This document shows positions 46,573-58,966 of a stretch of DNA of 64,000 bases, piece by piece. A program made the position numbers and the translations under genes. The DNA is taken from NCBI GenBank assembly GCA_947650365.1, contig OX393550.1, positions 99,039,924 to 99,103,923 on the forward strand, read 5' to 3'. Source of the stretch: Chamaelirium japonicum (lineage: Eukaryota; Streptophyta; Magnoliopsida; Liliales; Melanthiaceae). Numbering within the stretch: position 1 is the stretch's first letter; each line of letters opens with the position of its first letter. A model generated the notes under the pieces. The model was not told where the DNA came from. It saw only the letters and a list, made by a program, of their open reading frames with translations, and made no database searches.

Positions 46573-48101
46573 ATCTCTCACTTGGTCTAGCAGGGAACAA
46601 CAGTCTTAACTCCCATGGCATCCACGTGCTTCTCAAAAGCCTTGGTCGGTAACACCTTTGTGAAAGGGTCCGCCATGTTATCTGCAGACGCCACTTGAGT
46701 CACTGCAACCTCCCCTCGCTTCTGCAAGTCCCGGATAATGTAGTATTTTTGCTCGATATGCTTGCTCTTCTGGTGATATCTTAGCTCCTTGGATTGTGCT
46801 ACCGCTCCACTATTGTCACAGTAAAGGACAATAGGATCTTGAGCTCCCGGTACGCATCCTAAGTCCGTGAGGAACTTCCTGAGCCACACCGCCTCCTTTG
46901 CTGCTTCGCACGCCGCAATGTACTCAGCCTCTTTCGTCGAATCCGTGATGCATCCCTGCTTCACGCTCCTCCAACTGACAGCTCCTCCTCCTAATGAAAA
47001 CACAAACCATGACGTCGATCTCCTGGATTCTGGATCTGACGCAAAGTCAGAATCCGCATATCCAATCGGCATCAGTTCCTGTGAAGAGTAAACTAACTCA
47101 TAATCTCTCGTCCTATGGAGATACTTGAGTATACTTTTCACAGTAGTCCAATGCCCTGGACCCGGATTTGGCTGATACCTGCCCATCATGCCTACTGCAT
47201 AGTATATATCTGGTCTCGTGTACTGCATAATATATATCAGACTCTCTACAGCCGAAGCATAAGGTATCTTTTACATCTCTGCCCTCTCCTCAGGAGTCTT
47301 ACGATTCTGATCATTGGACAATTTCATTCCATGTCTGAATAGAACCAGTCCCTTCTTGGAGTTGTGCATACTGAATCTGACCAAGATAGTATCTATGTAG
47401 GCTGATTGTGACAGCGAGAGAGTCTTGTTCTGGCGATCTCGAGTTACCTTAATCCCCAGAACATAACTCGCTTCACCCAGATCTTTCATGTCAAATTGAG
47501 AGGATAACCATACATTCACTATAGACAACGTTCCAATATCGTTTTCGATGAGCAGGATATCGTCTACGTAAAGCACTAGAAAAACTACTGCAGTCTTATC
47601 GCTCCTTTTATAAACACATGGTTCATCCACGTTCTGCTCAAATCCATAAGACTGAATAGCCTGATCAAAATGCATGTTCCAACTTCTGGATGCTTGCTTC
47701 AGTCCATAAATGGACCTTTGCAACTTGCACATCAGACCTTCCTGACCTTTTGCGACAAAGCCTGGAGGCTGAGACATGTAGATGTCTTCTTCCAAATCCC
47801 CATTGAGGAATACGATCTTGAAGATCATTTGCCATATCTCCCAATCATAATGGGCTGCAATGGACAAGAGGATCCGGATAGATTTAAGCATAGCCACTGG
47901 TGAAAAGGTTTCGTCATAGTCGATCCCTTCTCGTTGGGTATAACCCTTAGCGACTAGTCTAGCTTTGTAAGTCTCAACAGTACCATCCTGACATCTTTTT
48001 CTTTTGTACACCCACTTACACCTAACAGGTTTAATATTTTGAGGTGGTGTTACAAGTGTCCAGACCGAATTTTGAGACATCGATGTCAGTTCTGCCTCCA
48101 T
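46573..48101 (-). pseudogene. copia-2 reverse transcriptase and RNase H (broken)
   Basis: RT frame 48101-47271 has WVYKRKR, YKARLVAKGYTQREG, SIYGLKQASRSWN and the active site YVDDILL, but the first catalytic block reads WQMIFKIVFLNG where MDVKT is expected, so that Asp is lost. A Gln-to-stop near 47271 separates it from RNase H (47228-46587), which keeps YADSDF, EAEYIAACEAAKEAVW, YCDNSGAV and the C-terminal DPFTKVLPTKAF. Confidence 0.88.
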
Positions 48102-49835
48102 GGCTTACTGCCATACTGCATGGTCAAAGGATACCATCGCTTCGTCATAGTTCAAAGGATCATCCTCCTGAAGCTCTGGATCTACCATAAAGGCTTCTCT
48201 AATGTATCTATTAGGAGCACTTGTGGTCCTCCCACTGCGACGAACCTGCGATGATTCCATAGGATTCGATTCTACAGTATCGTTAATCTTAGTGGTATCG
48301 GCTCCCACTACGTTTTCTGTCTGCGTACTCCCATCAGTACCAAGCAATTCTTCAAGAACTACTTTACTGGTGGGCTTATGGTCTATTAAATAATCCTGCT
48401 CCAGGATTACGGTGTTCATCGAGACGACAACCTTTCTATCCTCAGGATTATAAAATAAACCACCCTTTGTCCCTTTTGGATACCCAACGAACAGACATAC
48501 CTTAGTTTTTAACTCCATCTTATCTCGCTTGTCCTTCCGCACATGTGCTGGACAACCCTAAATCCTAAAGTGCTGTAGGCTTGGCTTTCGCTTCAACCAT
48601 AACTCCCAAGGAGTTAGGGGTACTGACTTTGATGGAACAAAGTTCAAAGTATATGCTGCCGTCTCTAGGGCATATCCCCAAAAACTAGGTGGCAATGTTG
48701 CATAATTCATCATAGTCCGAACCATTCTAACAAAGTTCGGTTTCTCCTCTCAGATACACCGTTTTGTTGTGGTGTCCCTGGTGCAGTCAACCGGGATACG
48801 ATCCCATGCTCACGCAGGTACCCAATAAATTCATCCGATAGGTATTCGCCTCCTCAATCCGATCAAAGAGACTTGATACTTTTACCCTTCTGCTTTTCTG
48901 CTTCAGCTCTGAACTCCTTGAACTTATCAAAGGATTCAGACTTCCGCCGCATTAGGTATATGTATCCAAACCTCGAGTGATCATCCGTGAAGATGATGAA
49001 ATACTCGAAGCCTCCTATGGCACGGACACTTATGGGCCCACATACATCCGTGTGTACCAACTATAATACCTCCTTAGATCTGCAACCTTTGGCTCAGAAA
49101 GATCTTTTAGTCATCTTGCCTTCCAGGCAAGCCTCACACGTCGGTAGGCATTCTGAAACATCTGGACTTAAAAGTCCTACCTTAACCAACCTGTGAATCC
49201 TGTCTGAGGCTATATGTCCAAACCTTAGATGCCAAATGAGTGTTGGATTATCTGAGGGATTTTTTCTTTTAGATGAATTAATTACACAAGCTTTAGTTAT
49301 GTTATCCTGCTTATGATTGGAGTTAATTACATAGAGACCATTCTGTATCTTTCCCTTACAAACAAAGGAACCATTCAATTTAATTGACACACCAGAAGCA
49401 TCAAATAAAACTGAAAAACCTTCATTATTCAATAAGGAAACAGAAATTAAATTTCATCTCAAGGACGGTACATAAAGTATGTCTCTAAGTAATAAACTTC
49501 TTCCATCAAGGAACTGCAAGACGACATCTCCAACTGCTTCAGCCTCTGCCACGGCCTTAGTTCTCATGCTTCGGATTATCTCCCCATCACCCAGTTTTCT
49601 TGTCTCTTTGAATCCCTGCAAATTATTGCAAGCATGGTTAGTGGAACCAGAATCCACAATCTATGAAACTGGAGAACAACTGGATGCTACAAGGGATTCC
49701 ACTATGTGAATTTGAGATATACCTATCTCAGCCTTCTTGGGAGTCGCGCGGCAGTCGCCCTTCCAGTGCCTCTTCTTACCGCATCGGAAATATTTTCCAT
49801 TAGGTTTCGTCGGACCATTATGCTTAGGAACCTGC
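48102..49835 (-). pseudogene. copia-2 protease and integrase (multiply broken)
   Basis: Pieces in copia order: zinc knuckle YFRCGKKRHWKGDC (first Cys lost), protease IVDSGSTNHAC preceded by a stop, GAG-pre-integrase LWHLRFGH (near 49240), integrase zinc finger CEACLEGKMT, VHTDVCGPI and FTDDHSRFGYIYLM, a stop at KSIKSL*SDRGGEYL, then APGTPQQNGVSERRN near 48760, the FRI*GCPAHV stop near 48560 and the linker to 48105. At least six nonsense changes can be seen; most are single transitions at Trp, Arg or Gln codons. Confidence 0.85.
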
Positions 49836-49837
49836 AA

Positions 49838-50539
49838 CTACATCTGGCCCATCTTCACGGGCTTCTTAGACTTTCTTTTCTGAAACTTGCCCTTGGCTTT
49901 TAGAGAAGAATTCCGCTCTACGTTCAGGGATTGGGCTCCTGCCTTCATCCCGTCCTCTGCCGCCTGGAGCGCCGCTAGGAGCTCTGCGTTAAACATCTCC
50001 AACCAGTTAAGGTTGAAGTTGGTAACGAAGCCCTCAAACGCTCCTGACAGAGACGCGAGGAAAATATCGGTCTGGATCTCTGCATCCAAGATGACATCGA
50101 AGGAACCAAGCTTGTTCACATAGCTAAACAATTTCAGCATATGAACCCGAACTAAAGTCCCCTCTGCCATCATCGTGGACACCAATTTCTTGATGGTCAG
50201 GTAACGAGTTACCCGACTACGACCCTCGAACATTTTCTTTAAGTAGAGCATCATGTCTGAAGCAAAGGCCATGTCTTCGACTTGCTTCTGAAGGACGGTC
50301 TGCAAAGATGCCACTATGTAGCACTTGCACATCTTATCAGTATCTAGCCAGTCTTTCCATTCCTTTAATTGGGCCTCAGTTGCACTTGGTCCCGGCATGG
50401 CCGGTTGAGGGGTATTTAGGGCAATTGTGTGTTTGCCAACCCTTAGGACGAGCATCAAGTTACGCTTCCAGTCCTCGTAGTTTGGTCCCGTAAGTTTGTT
50501 ATCATTAAGTATAGAGGCAAGGGGGTCGAGCTTGGTCAT
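49838..50539 (-). pseudogene. copia-2 gag
   Basis: Opens with ATG at 50539 (MTKLDPLASILNDNKLTGPN) and runs 233 codons to a stop just before the zinc knuckle. It contains the UBN2-like gag core (YEDWKRNLMLVLR, CKCYIVASLQTVLQKQVED, YLTIKKLVSTMM, GAFEGFVTNFNLN). It is the better-preserved gag of the two copia copies and shows what copia-1 codon 24 should be (Trp). Confidence 0.85.
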
Positions 50540-51950
50540 GATTATGTAAACAATGGTTCAAAGCAAAATCAGGGTTTACTACAATCTATTTCATGGAATT
50601 TAGAAATAGATAATGTATACTCCAGCCGCTATGTCTTTACTACCTCAAGTGGAGACATCCAGGAATCTAAATTCCCTGGGCTCGAGCACTGAGACTATCG
50701 GCCTTGAATTGGAGACATCATCTCGGTGAGAGTATGCAACCGCTTCTGCCAACGGAGCTTTTACGGCCCAGTCTTCAACAGAATTACCCATGGTAAACTG
50801 AAAGACCTCCCAGTCTCCTTTTGGCCAGCTTTATATGACCTGCGTGCGCAGCAACAGCGGCTTCACACAAGCTTTCGGATGCTTCCTACAAATCTAGGTG
50901 GTGTCGGCAGGGGGGTTCATAGGCTCCCGCGGTGCAGGAAAAAACCGTCACCCACTGCCACCGGCATCCTCCATGTCCCGAAGGAAACCACTAGGTGAAC
51001 CAGCATGGAAGAAAACACAACTCTCACCCGGTAAGAATATCGAACTGCGTACCTCCCACCCAGACCTTTAGCCGGTTGATTGTGGAGGCTAGGGGCTCTC
51101 CTTTGGAGGGAACCTCTTACACATCCCTTCTTTATGAGGTTTTATGCATATCTAGATAGGTCACGACCTCCTAGACTTAGACCCTGGTCTACCGTGCTCC
51201 CACTAGGATTACAAACATTCCCACAAAGTATTAGTATCCTTGAAAAATATCATAGTCCCTATCTTGAATACTCAGCTTTCGCCTTTCTTACAAGGATCAA
51301 ATTACATAGATTCCAAGGATCCCGATACTTCACTAGCTTGCCTATAATCCTAAGATCTGGAGCCTAGCCTAAGGTCAACGTGGAAATGACTCCCACTACG
51401 ATGATGCCTCGTTCATAATTTGATGTCTGATGTCATAGTAGACCTCATCTCATTACAGGTTTCGATGCTGGCCAAATAGGGACATCCGACAACCTCCGTC
51501 GGACCTCAACCTAATGGTGGCGTAAGCAAATCGTGATGAGTTCATACTACCATCAAACGTCATCTAGAAACGGGTATCACACAGTGAAATCCTAACCTAA
51601 CTTGGTCGCTAAGACCATGTAGGGAAAGGGCATCCCACTAGGGTTATCATACTTCTTATGGAGACATTAGTTAATTATCTCTAAACAAATCTAACACTGC
51701 GTCTATCTCGGTGCACAGTACTTGGCTACCTGAACTACCACGAGGGCGGTTACCGCCTTTCCTTTTAGCTAGCCACTGGATTCGCACGTGTTAGAACCAT
51801 TTAGAGACACCGATAAATCCATAAGCTTAGTACTAACCCTAAGCCTGATCTAGAGACAAACTCACAAGCAAGATAATAAAATTATCATCGGGGTTCTCTA
51901 AACAATAAGTAAAGATAATCAACAGAAAAACATCCAAACTAAATCAAGTC

Positions 51951-51966
51951 CAGGGTCCGACCCCTG
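51951..51966 (-). other. Leader hairpin 1 of copia-2
   Basis: CAGGG pairs with CCCTG around TCCGAC; equivalent in position to 25632-25653 of copia-1, with a shorter stem. Confidence 0.6.
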
Positions 51967-52297
51967 AACCTGAATAGCACAGCCAAGATATCCTGCTCTT
52001 CCGTTCTGCACGATCTCTGACGATGATCCCCATCATCGCCAACGTGCACGCTTTCATCGGGTCTTTGCACGCTATGGTATCGCTTGCCCGAACCGTGGAT
52101 GAAGCATCATCTCCTTCTTCCGGTGACCGAAAAACTAACACGCTCCGAGAAAGTGCTCGTTCGTGTACAATTTTGCTAGAAAGAAAAGGAAACAATCCTA
52201 GAAAATTGTCCAGGGAACCGAGGATGGTCAACCCCCACCTTCGCCCATCTAGAGCCTCAAAAATTACAAGCACAATAATAATCAATGCAAAAATTAA

Positions 52298-52319
52298 ATC
52301 CGGGGTCCGACCCCCGGAT
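52298..52319 (-). other. Leader hairpin 2 of copia-2
   Basis: ATCCGGGG pairs perfectly with CCCCGGAT around TCCGAC; equivalent in position to 26000-26017 of copia-1 but with a longer stem of different sequence. Confidence 0.6.
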
Positions 52320-52480
52320 GCATGCAATAACAGATTACTATTCAGCACGGCACCTGCAAAAAGATGATACATAGCACAATCCATATGCATGATCTACGCC
52401 GAACCCCGACGAAAACATATGCCATCATATATTCATATGATGTTTTCACGAATTCATGCATGAAACATACACCAAAGCGT

Positions 52481-52492
52481 GCTCTGATACCA
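52481..52492 (-). other. copia-2 primer-binding site
   Basis: The minus strand reads TGGTATCAGAGC, a perfect tRNA-iMet complement, two bases from the LTR edge at 52495. Confidence 0.9.
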
Positions 52493-52494
52493 AT

Positions 52495-53392
52495 TGTTGG
52501 AATTGGATCCACTAATCAGAGTCGCAGCGGAAGCAAAAGAAAGATCCGAAGATCATACGGTGTATATTTCATTACAATTAATTCTACAAAAAATCTACAT
52601 GCAAATCTATGATCTTAGCATATGTGCGGACACGCTAGAGGCATACTACGATCTACGGAAGACATGCATGCATCTAGTTAGGTGTTTAGAATCATTATAC
52701 CTTTTTGGATCTATGATCCGGATATGATGGAATGATGAAGAACCGCACTTGAATCGCAAGGGAAACTGTCGGATAGCACCTTGTCCTTTGCGAATTGAAG
52801 AATCCTCGAAATCCCATCTCTGAGTGCAGGGATTACGAGCCGACGAAGGAATCCGTTGCGAAGACGATGGCGAGCCGTGAGATTTTCTCCTCCTTTTTCT
52901 CCTTTCTTCCTTCTCCTTCCTTCCTCTTCCTTCTCCCTTCTTCTTCCTCTCTTTTCCTTGGCCGAAACCACAAAGGAGGAGTCTTAAGGGGGGTTCGGAT
53001 TTTCTAGAGGAGATGAACCATTATGGCCGACCCTCCCCCTCCCTATTTCCTTTATAAGGCCAGTCTCCCAAAGCCTCAAGAAAGCTTGGGCCGGCCCCTA
53101 GGTGGATAGGGATAAGGGGGGGCAGTTTTTAGGGATTTCGGGTGTCTATCGTGAAGCCCGGGCGAAAACGACCTTCACGAAAAGCGGAAAACTGAAAGAG
53201 AGACTGAGTAAGGTGCGCTACTCGGAATTGAATTCCGTCAGCGCCTGTGAGCTCCTAGAATTATTTCGCTCAATATAAAATCCATATTCAATATGTTTTG
53301 AGCCATATTTCAGTATTTACCAAAATACCCCTACGGCCCGTAACACATGTGAATTAGGTTCTTTGGCTCCGGGCTTGCGCTCCATCGTGCTA
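52495..53392 (-). repeat. copia-2 5' LTR, interrupted
   Basis: Starts TGTTGGAATTGG and aligns with 27510-28410 with a few percent differences. It is cut at 53392 by the LARD-like element; the matching 3' LTR continues CTTCACATCC at that point. The remainder should lie beyond the window. Confidence 0.85.
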
Positions 53393-56300
53393 TGTCACGC
53401 CCCAGAAATCCGGAACCGACTCCTGGGGTGTGAAATAAGGAAAACCAAGGGATTTAGGGTTTGGTCGACTAACCATGCCAATTAGGGTTTCTCACAGGGC
53501 TGTGACTCTCTCATAATTGAAGAAGGAGAAGGGAGAAACAAGAAATATTTTAAAACTTAATTTTTATGAAAATATTTTTATTTTAAAAGAAAGCAGAGAA
53601 ATAAAATTTTTGTCGATAGAAAGATGGCCACGCTCGACCTTCAACCGGGTTATCCTCTCAGCATGTGTGGCCTGTCGGCGCCACTACCTGCTGACAAGAA
53701 TCCCTCTAAGGGAGCACGGGACTCGAGCCTCCGACGGCGAGCTAGGAATCTCACCCTCTCCCTGACACTCAGCACACTGGTCTAGGGGTCCTATCTACAG
53801 GGCTAATCAATTAGGCCATTTAGATACTTATATTTTCACTGTGAACTACCCTAGGCTTGTGGCCTTAAGGAGAGGCCTACCCAAAATAACTCCAGCTGTA
53901 TCAATGCTTCTAACAATTAACTAATCTTAAACTAACTGATTCTTATACAAAATCCACCCATTACATTACCACAAAACTACATACCAAGATAAAATACTAC
54001 TGAAACCCTAAAACTGCCTCCGGCCTCCCACTGCTACTCCCGAACCTCTGGACCTGCAGGAGAGTCTACTCGTGGGAAAGAGTAGCCCCCAATGGGAAAT
54101 TGGGAGATTAGCCAAATTAATGGCTAGTGACATCCTATAGTCTTTAATAATATGAGACGACATATTTAATTGAATTAAATTACAGAAGCAGTTCAAAGTT
54201 TACAGAAGGTTAACCTAAGCCTATCAATAATCTATGTTCGCATGCAATTCCTACTGTCACTAGGTTATCTACCATACAGTTCGTTAAATATACTACATGT
54301 AGTGCTTAATTATGAATTCCAATATAAATCATATCTCCTAAAGTGAGCACCGGATAATTTGTTTATCCTGTCCTCGGTCGGGCATTACTACCGGGCCTTC
54401 TATATCGATGTAGAGGGTCAATTCTCTCGCCGTGCATCCACCATGCACAAATCATCCAGATAATTATAAGATATTTTCCATCTTTCACGGTGGAGCTCTA
54501 CCGCTCCACTTGCGTTACTTTGGGGCTTCAATCACCCCGGGACAGAGTTGCTAGGCCAATCCCTACTAAAGGGCTACTCCTATTGGCTTTACCACAACCC
54601 TTGCCCGTGACCCCCTAGCCTACTGGTCTTCGGCTGTGCGTGCAGGGTGGTTCACGTCCCTTGCGCGCACGAGGTCCAAATCGTTCCACATGATAGATTA
54701 TTATAATAATAAAATAGCTTTGACGTTTTATCCCGGGATTCGCACCGCACTCACAACCCATGCATTACGATAAGCCTAAATTACTTTCACCCGTATTCCC
54801 GTGTACCCAGGTCTTCACACTCCACTTAGGAGGGTGGGACCCGATAATTATTATTTAATTATTAATTAGCAAAACTTAAGGGAATTCCTACTTACGGTGT
54901 CCAAGCAATCAGCATAAAGATTTATTATTTAATTACTAATATTCTTAAGCATGCGTCGCCGGACTCGCGACTCCGCATGCAAGGCGGGGTCCATTCGACC
55001 ACATGCGGCGATGTCCGGCGGGACCCGCATGTATCGTTATGGATACCTACCTTTAATCATTCTCATTTCCCACTATTAAAGACCATGCAAAGAAAGTAGA
55101 TGTCACATGGTTGTCGAACACGAGCTTCTGCGATGCGACCTCCGCTCCGTCTCCGTCTGGGTCAACACAGCTCCGAACTGTCAAACACACACACCGGCCT
55201 AAGGTCATTGCTTGCTACCAAGAAATACGGGTTTAGGCCCGAGTTAGTCGAGCCGAGAATTTGTGTCATCGGACGCCGGTCTACTGGCACGCAAAACGAT
55301 GCCCCAATGGCACCATCTTAAATAGTCGACATTGTCGAAGCCAATGGTCGTACTAGGATCTACTTGCACTAATCCGACTAAACGGTTGGACCCACGTCGA
55401 GAATTGGTGAAATCGGCAAAGCCGATCATGGTCAGGCTTGATCTATCGAAAGAGGGGTTTACGAGGGGAATCGCACTGGTGGATCTCCTAGTGCACCATT
55501 GCCGCCAAGAGGGTTTGTCTCAAGTGTGACCGGATTATCCCCGCATAATAGCACCCTAACACATCTTCAAATTTCTAATATGCGCACACTAACATCGTAT
55601 AAGCTACTGGTTTGGCAGGTCGACTCTAGGTCAAAAGTACATGGTCCGGGATAGTCTGGGATCATCTCGATAAGGTTCAGAAGTGTCGATGGCCATGATT
55701 TATGCATCGCACGTGTGTCTCGATCAGAGTCTAACAAGTTGCAAACAAATATGCATTGCCTCTAGGAATTAAAAAGGAATTAAGAATGACTTGCCTTGTG
55801 GTTGTGTTGCACAGGCTGTTGTGCCATAGGAATGGAAAATGGTGCGGTTGCTATGATCCCAACTAATGGCTTTGCCCGGTCGAGCTCCGGGGTCAGCTAT
55901 GATTAATGCTTGGAAGGTCAGGAAGGATCCGATCAACACAACATGGTCGTGGTTGCGATTAACATAAATGGGGAAAGTTCAAGGGTTGCGAAGCCCAAAT
56001 CGGCTAAGCCTATCATGGTTGGGTTGTGCTCGGTCAAGGTGGTCGGAGGCCACCTACTGCCTGGCCGCCACCAACCAATCCATCGACAGCCATCGCAGAA
56101 AGGTGAGGGAAAAGAGAGAGAAAAAGAAGAAAAAAGGGGGCCTGTGCTTGTCGGGCTTCGCCGGCTGCACAGTCGCCGGCAATATGCCGGTGGCCATGGC
56201 TGCGACCAAGCAAAAAGGCAAGACGGGGGCGGTGGCTGGTTGGGTCCATAGCACCAAGAAAATGAAACACAGTGGGAGGAGGGGGAAGGCGGACCTGGTC

Positions 56301-57328
56301 GGTGGGGGGGGGGTCGGCTCCGGCTGCGGCTCCTTCTCCGGCCAGCTGCCTCCTCTCCGGCCACCATCGCGTGCAGCCACAGAGAGATTAAATCAGGGAG
56401 AGAGAGATAGAGAGTAGAGAGAGATCAGAGATGATAGAGGAAGAGATCGGAGAGGGTAAGGGGTCGAGTCCGGGTTTTAAAAAGGGGGAAAGGGGATGGC
56501 CGGTAGGGTAGGGGGCGGCGCCGACGAAAATCGGAGCGGGATCCGGGGCGGCGGCCGGCGGGATTCGGGGCGGAATCCGGGGCGGCGGCCGGCGAGATTC
56601 GCGGCGGGATTCGCGGGCATCGGGAGGCGAATGGGTTAGGGTCGGGTCGGATTGGGTTGGGTGGGGCGATGGAGAGAGAGATCCAAGAGAGGAGAGAGTG
56701 ATCGTGTGAAGGGGAGGAGAGAGAGAGAGAGATTGATCGCCTGAGAGAGAGGGAGAGAAAGAGAGAGAGAGGGACAGGGGCTTTGGGGTCGGGTTCGGGT
56801 ATGGGTGAGGAGTTAGGGGGTGGGTTTGGGTTTGAGAGAGAAAGAGAGAGGGAGAGAGGTGGATGGGGTTGGGGTTGGGTACGGGTTCGGGTTAGGAATT
56901 AGGATGGGGATGGGTTTTGGGTTTTAATTTAATTTAATTTTTTTTTTGTTTAGTTATGTCTCTTTTTTTTTTTTTTTTTTATTTTTTAAACTGGTCGAGC
57001 CCGACTCGCGCCGAGCCCGACTCGCCCTTGACTCGAGTCTCGCGGAGACGAGCCAGTGCGCGAACCTTGACGGTTCCGACAGACTAGCCACAATATTTAA
57101 TTTATTATTAAAATTACTAAAAATAACCTTCGTGTTACGCCTCGATATACGTGCTCCTAAGCTCGTGCCTCCAAGGTAGCCTCACGACCCGTACCCGGGA
57201 CCTACTGCCTGGTCCCGCTCGAGTACAACAAACAGCATTACAGCCAATGAAAACTATGACGTTAAAATAATATTTAAATCAAATCGGGCTGCCCGGAGCA
57301 AAAATACACTGGGGCACCGGTCATTACA
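53393..57328 (-). repeat. LARD 3' LTR (3936 bp)
   Basis: Complete LTR. It contains GC-rich and GA-rich blocks (about 56390-56900), a T-run (about 56939-56985), and several short frames on both strands with no domain; they recur in the other LTR only because the LTRs are copies. Confidence 0.85.
56500..56905 (+). repeat. G-rich / GA-rich tract of the LARD LTR
   Basis: Repeats of GGCGGCGGCCGGCG-(A/G)GATTCG, then GAGAGA runs, then GGGTTNGGGTT-type words ending GGGTTCGGGTTAGG. Several G-runs of three or more are close enough for quadruplex formation on the plus strand. The same tract is at 63605-64000 in the other LTR. Confidence 0.65.
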
Positions 57329-58754
57329 TCCTACCCACCTTAATAGAATTTTCGTCCCGAAAATTTAATTACTAAACTGATGTTATAATCCCACCTACAT
57401 ATACTACAAAAGTAACGAAGACGAATTCATAATTGCCACTTTATCCTTTCTAATACTGCCCTCGAGGAGTTCAATCAATACACCAATCATACCCAAAAGG
57501 AAAGTCCCTGCCACTGGCTAGACTACTACCCGAACTTATACAATCGAGTCACATAATTATTAGGATAGGATTAGAACATTAGGCGCTCGTGGAGCTCACA
57601 CAAGGCATAATGTCCAATCATGGTCCTAACTATTATGGACTAATAAAATTTTCGTGACTTCTGATTATTCCCTTTTCTGGATAAGGAGCGTCCCCCTTAT
57701 TCAAAAGTGAGGTAGCAATCCGATTCACGAAACAAGATCACGAGACATTAGCAGTTAACGATACTAACATGGAAACGTATTTCCTACAAATAAACATATA
57801 CCTATACACCTATAGAATTGAATTGAAGACAACTAGATGACTCGAACTAGTACCCCTAGACTTAAATCCTATAAGATTCCTCTCCGAAGCAAACACGTCT
57901 ATACCTATACCACCACTACTAGCCCATTAACTTACGAAGAAAACACAACTAAGATACAAATTGGACATCCCGATATACATACTGACTAACCGATACGATG
58001 TTGAATCCAAGATAACAGAATTACGCCACATACTAACAAGAGTAAGGGGAAAATAACGATGAATTGAAAATATTGATACTCGTTGAAACAAATCAACACC
58101 AGTATACCCAACTATGCTATTGGGGTACGACTTGGAAACCTTCTAAAGGGTACACTATGGTACCCGAACCAGGTAAGGAGGAAACTCACTACCTGAGTAA
58201 AAAAACAGAAAGAAACCGAAAACTAAGATACGACATAACACACACTATACAACTAGGTGACTAGTCCCAAACTAAAGCAACTCTGATTAAATTGAAGAAA
58301 TCACATACTAGAAGCCTAATGGCCAACTATCGCAAAGTATTAAATCCTTACCCTAAATGAAACGAGTTAGTTAGACAGAGACCTGAGAAATATGAAAAGA
58401 GTGAGAATAAGAGGACCGAGACCATTGGAAACAACTTGAAGCAAATCCAGATAAAACTAGCTAGACCCAAGTAAGACGACTTAGCGTGACGAGGACCACG
58501 AAGAAACTATCATAATTCCGAACCACTAAGTACCAATGAAAATTTGGTCAGGAGAACTACGACGATAAAAGTTATTAGATCCGGTAAGCAACTAAACAAA
58601 CCAGGGTGAAACAACTAAAAAAAGAATATTCATCCTAATCGATAAAGTGTTTCCAAATTCCATATAAAAAATGTCCTTGACATAGGCTCTAATCATTTAT
58701 CCAGTAGTCAACGATCTCAGTTCCAACTTGACATCACTGCTATCTGGCCAGTGC

Positions 58755-58966
58755 ACGCTTTACCGCGAGTTCCAACAGGAACTGCGTAACTAGCTGCCAA
58801 AGTTCCGATTGGGAACAGTGCAAGCTCTGCCAGCTGCCAAAGTTTCCGAAGAAACAGTGCACGCTCTGCCGCAAGTTCCAACAGGAACTGCGTAACTAGC
58901 TGCCAAAGTTCCGATTGGGAACAGTGCAAACTCTGCCGCAAGTTCCAACAGGAACTGCGAAACCAA
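58755..58966. repeat. Diverged repeat array with small palindromes
   Basis: Irregular copies of a block holding GCCGC-AAGTTCCAACAGGAACTGCG and GCCAAAGTTCCGATTGGGAA-CAGTGC. AGTTCC-AACA-GGAACT and GTTCC...GGAAC are small perfect hairpins. It looks like an older version of the neighbouring 66-bp array (shared CGCCAAAG...CAGTGCG). Confidence 0.65.

Larger units (their letters stand above)
50540..52480 (-). other. copia-2 untranslated leader
   Basis: About 1.9 kb of non-coding sequence between gag and primer site, alignable in patches with the copia-1 leader. Contains two hairpins with the loop TCCGAC (51951-51966 and 52298-52319). Confidence 0.7.

Noticed and set aside
55910-56417. Several 100-149 codon frames in the LARD LTRs (also 63015-63522)
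   Set aside because: Mutually overlapping on both strands in GC/GA-rich sequence; present twice only because LTRs are duplicates.
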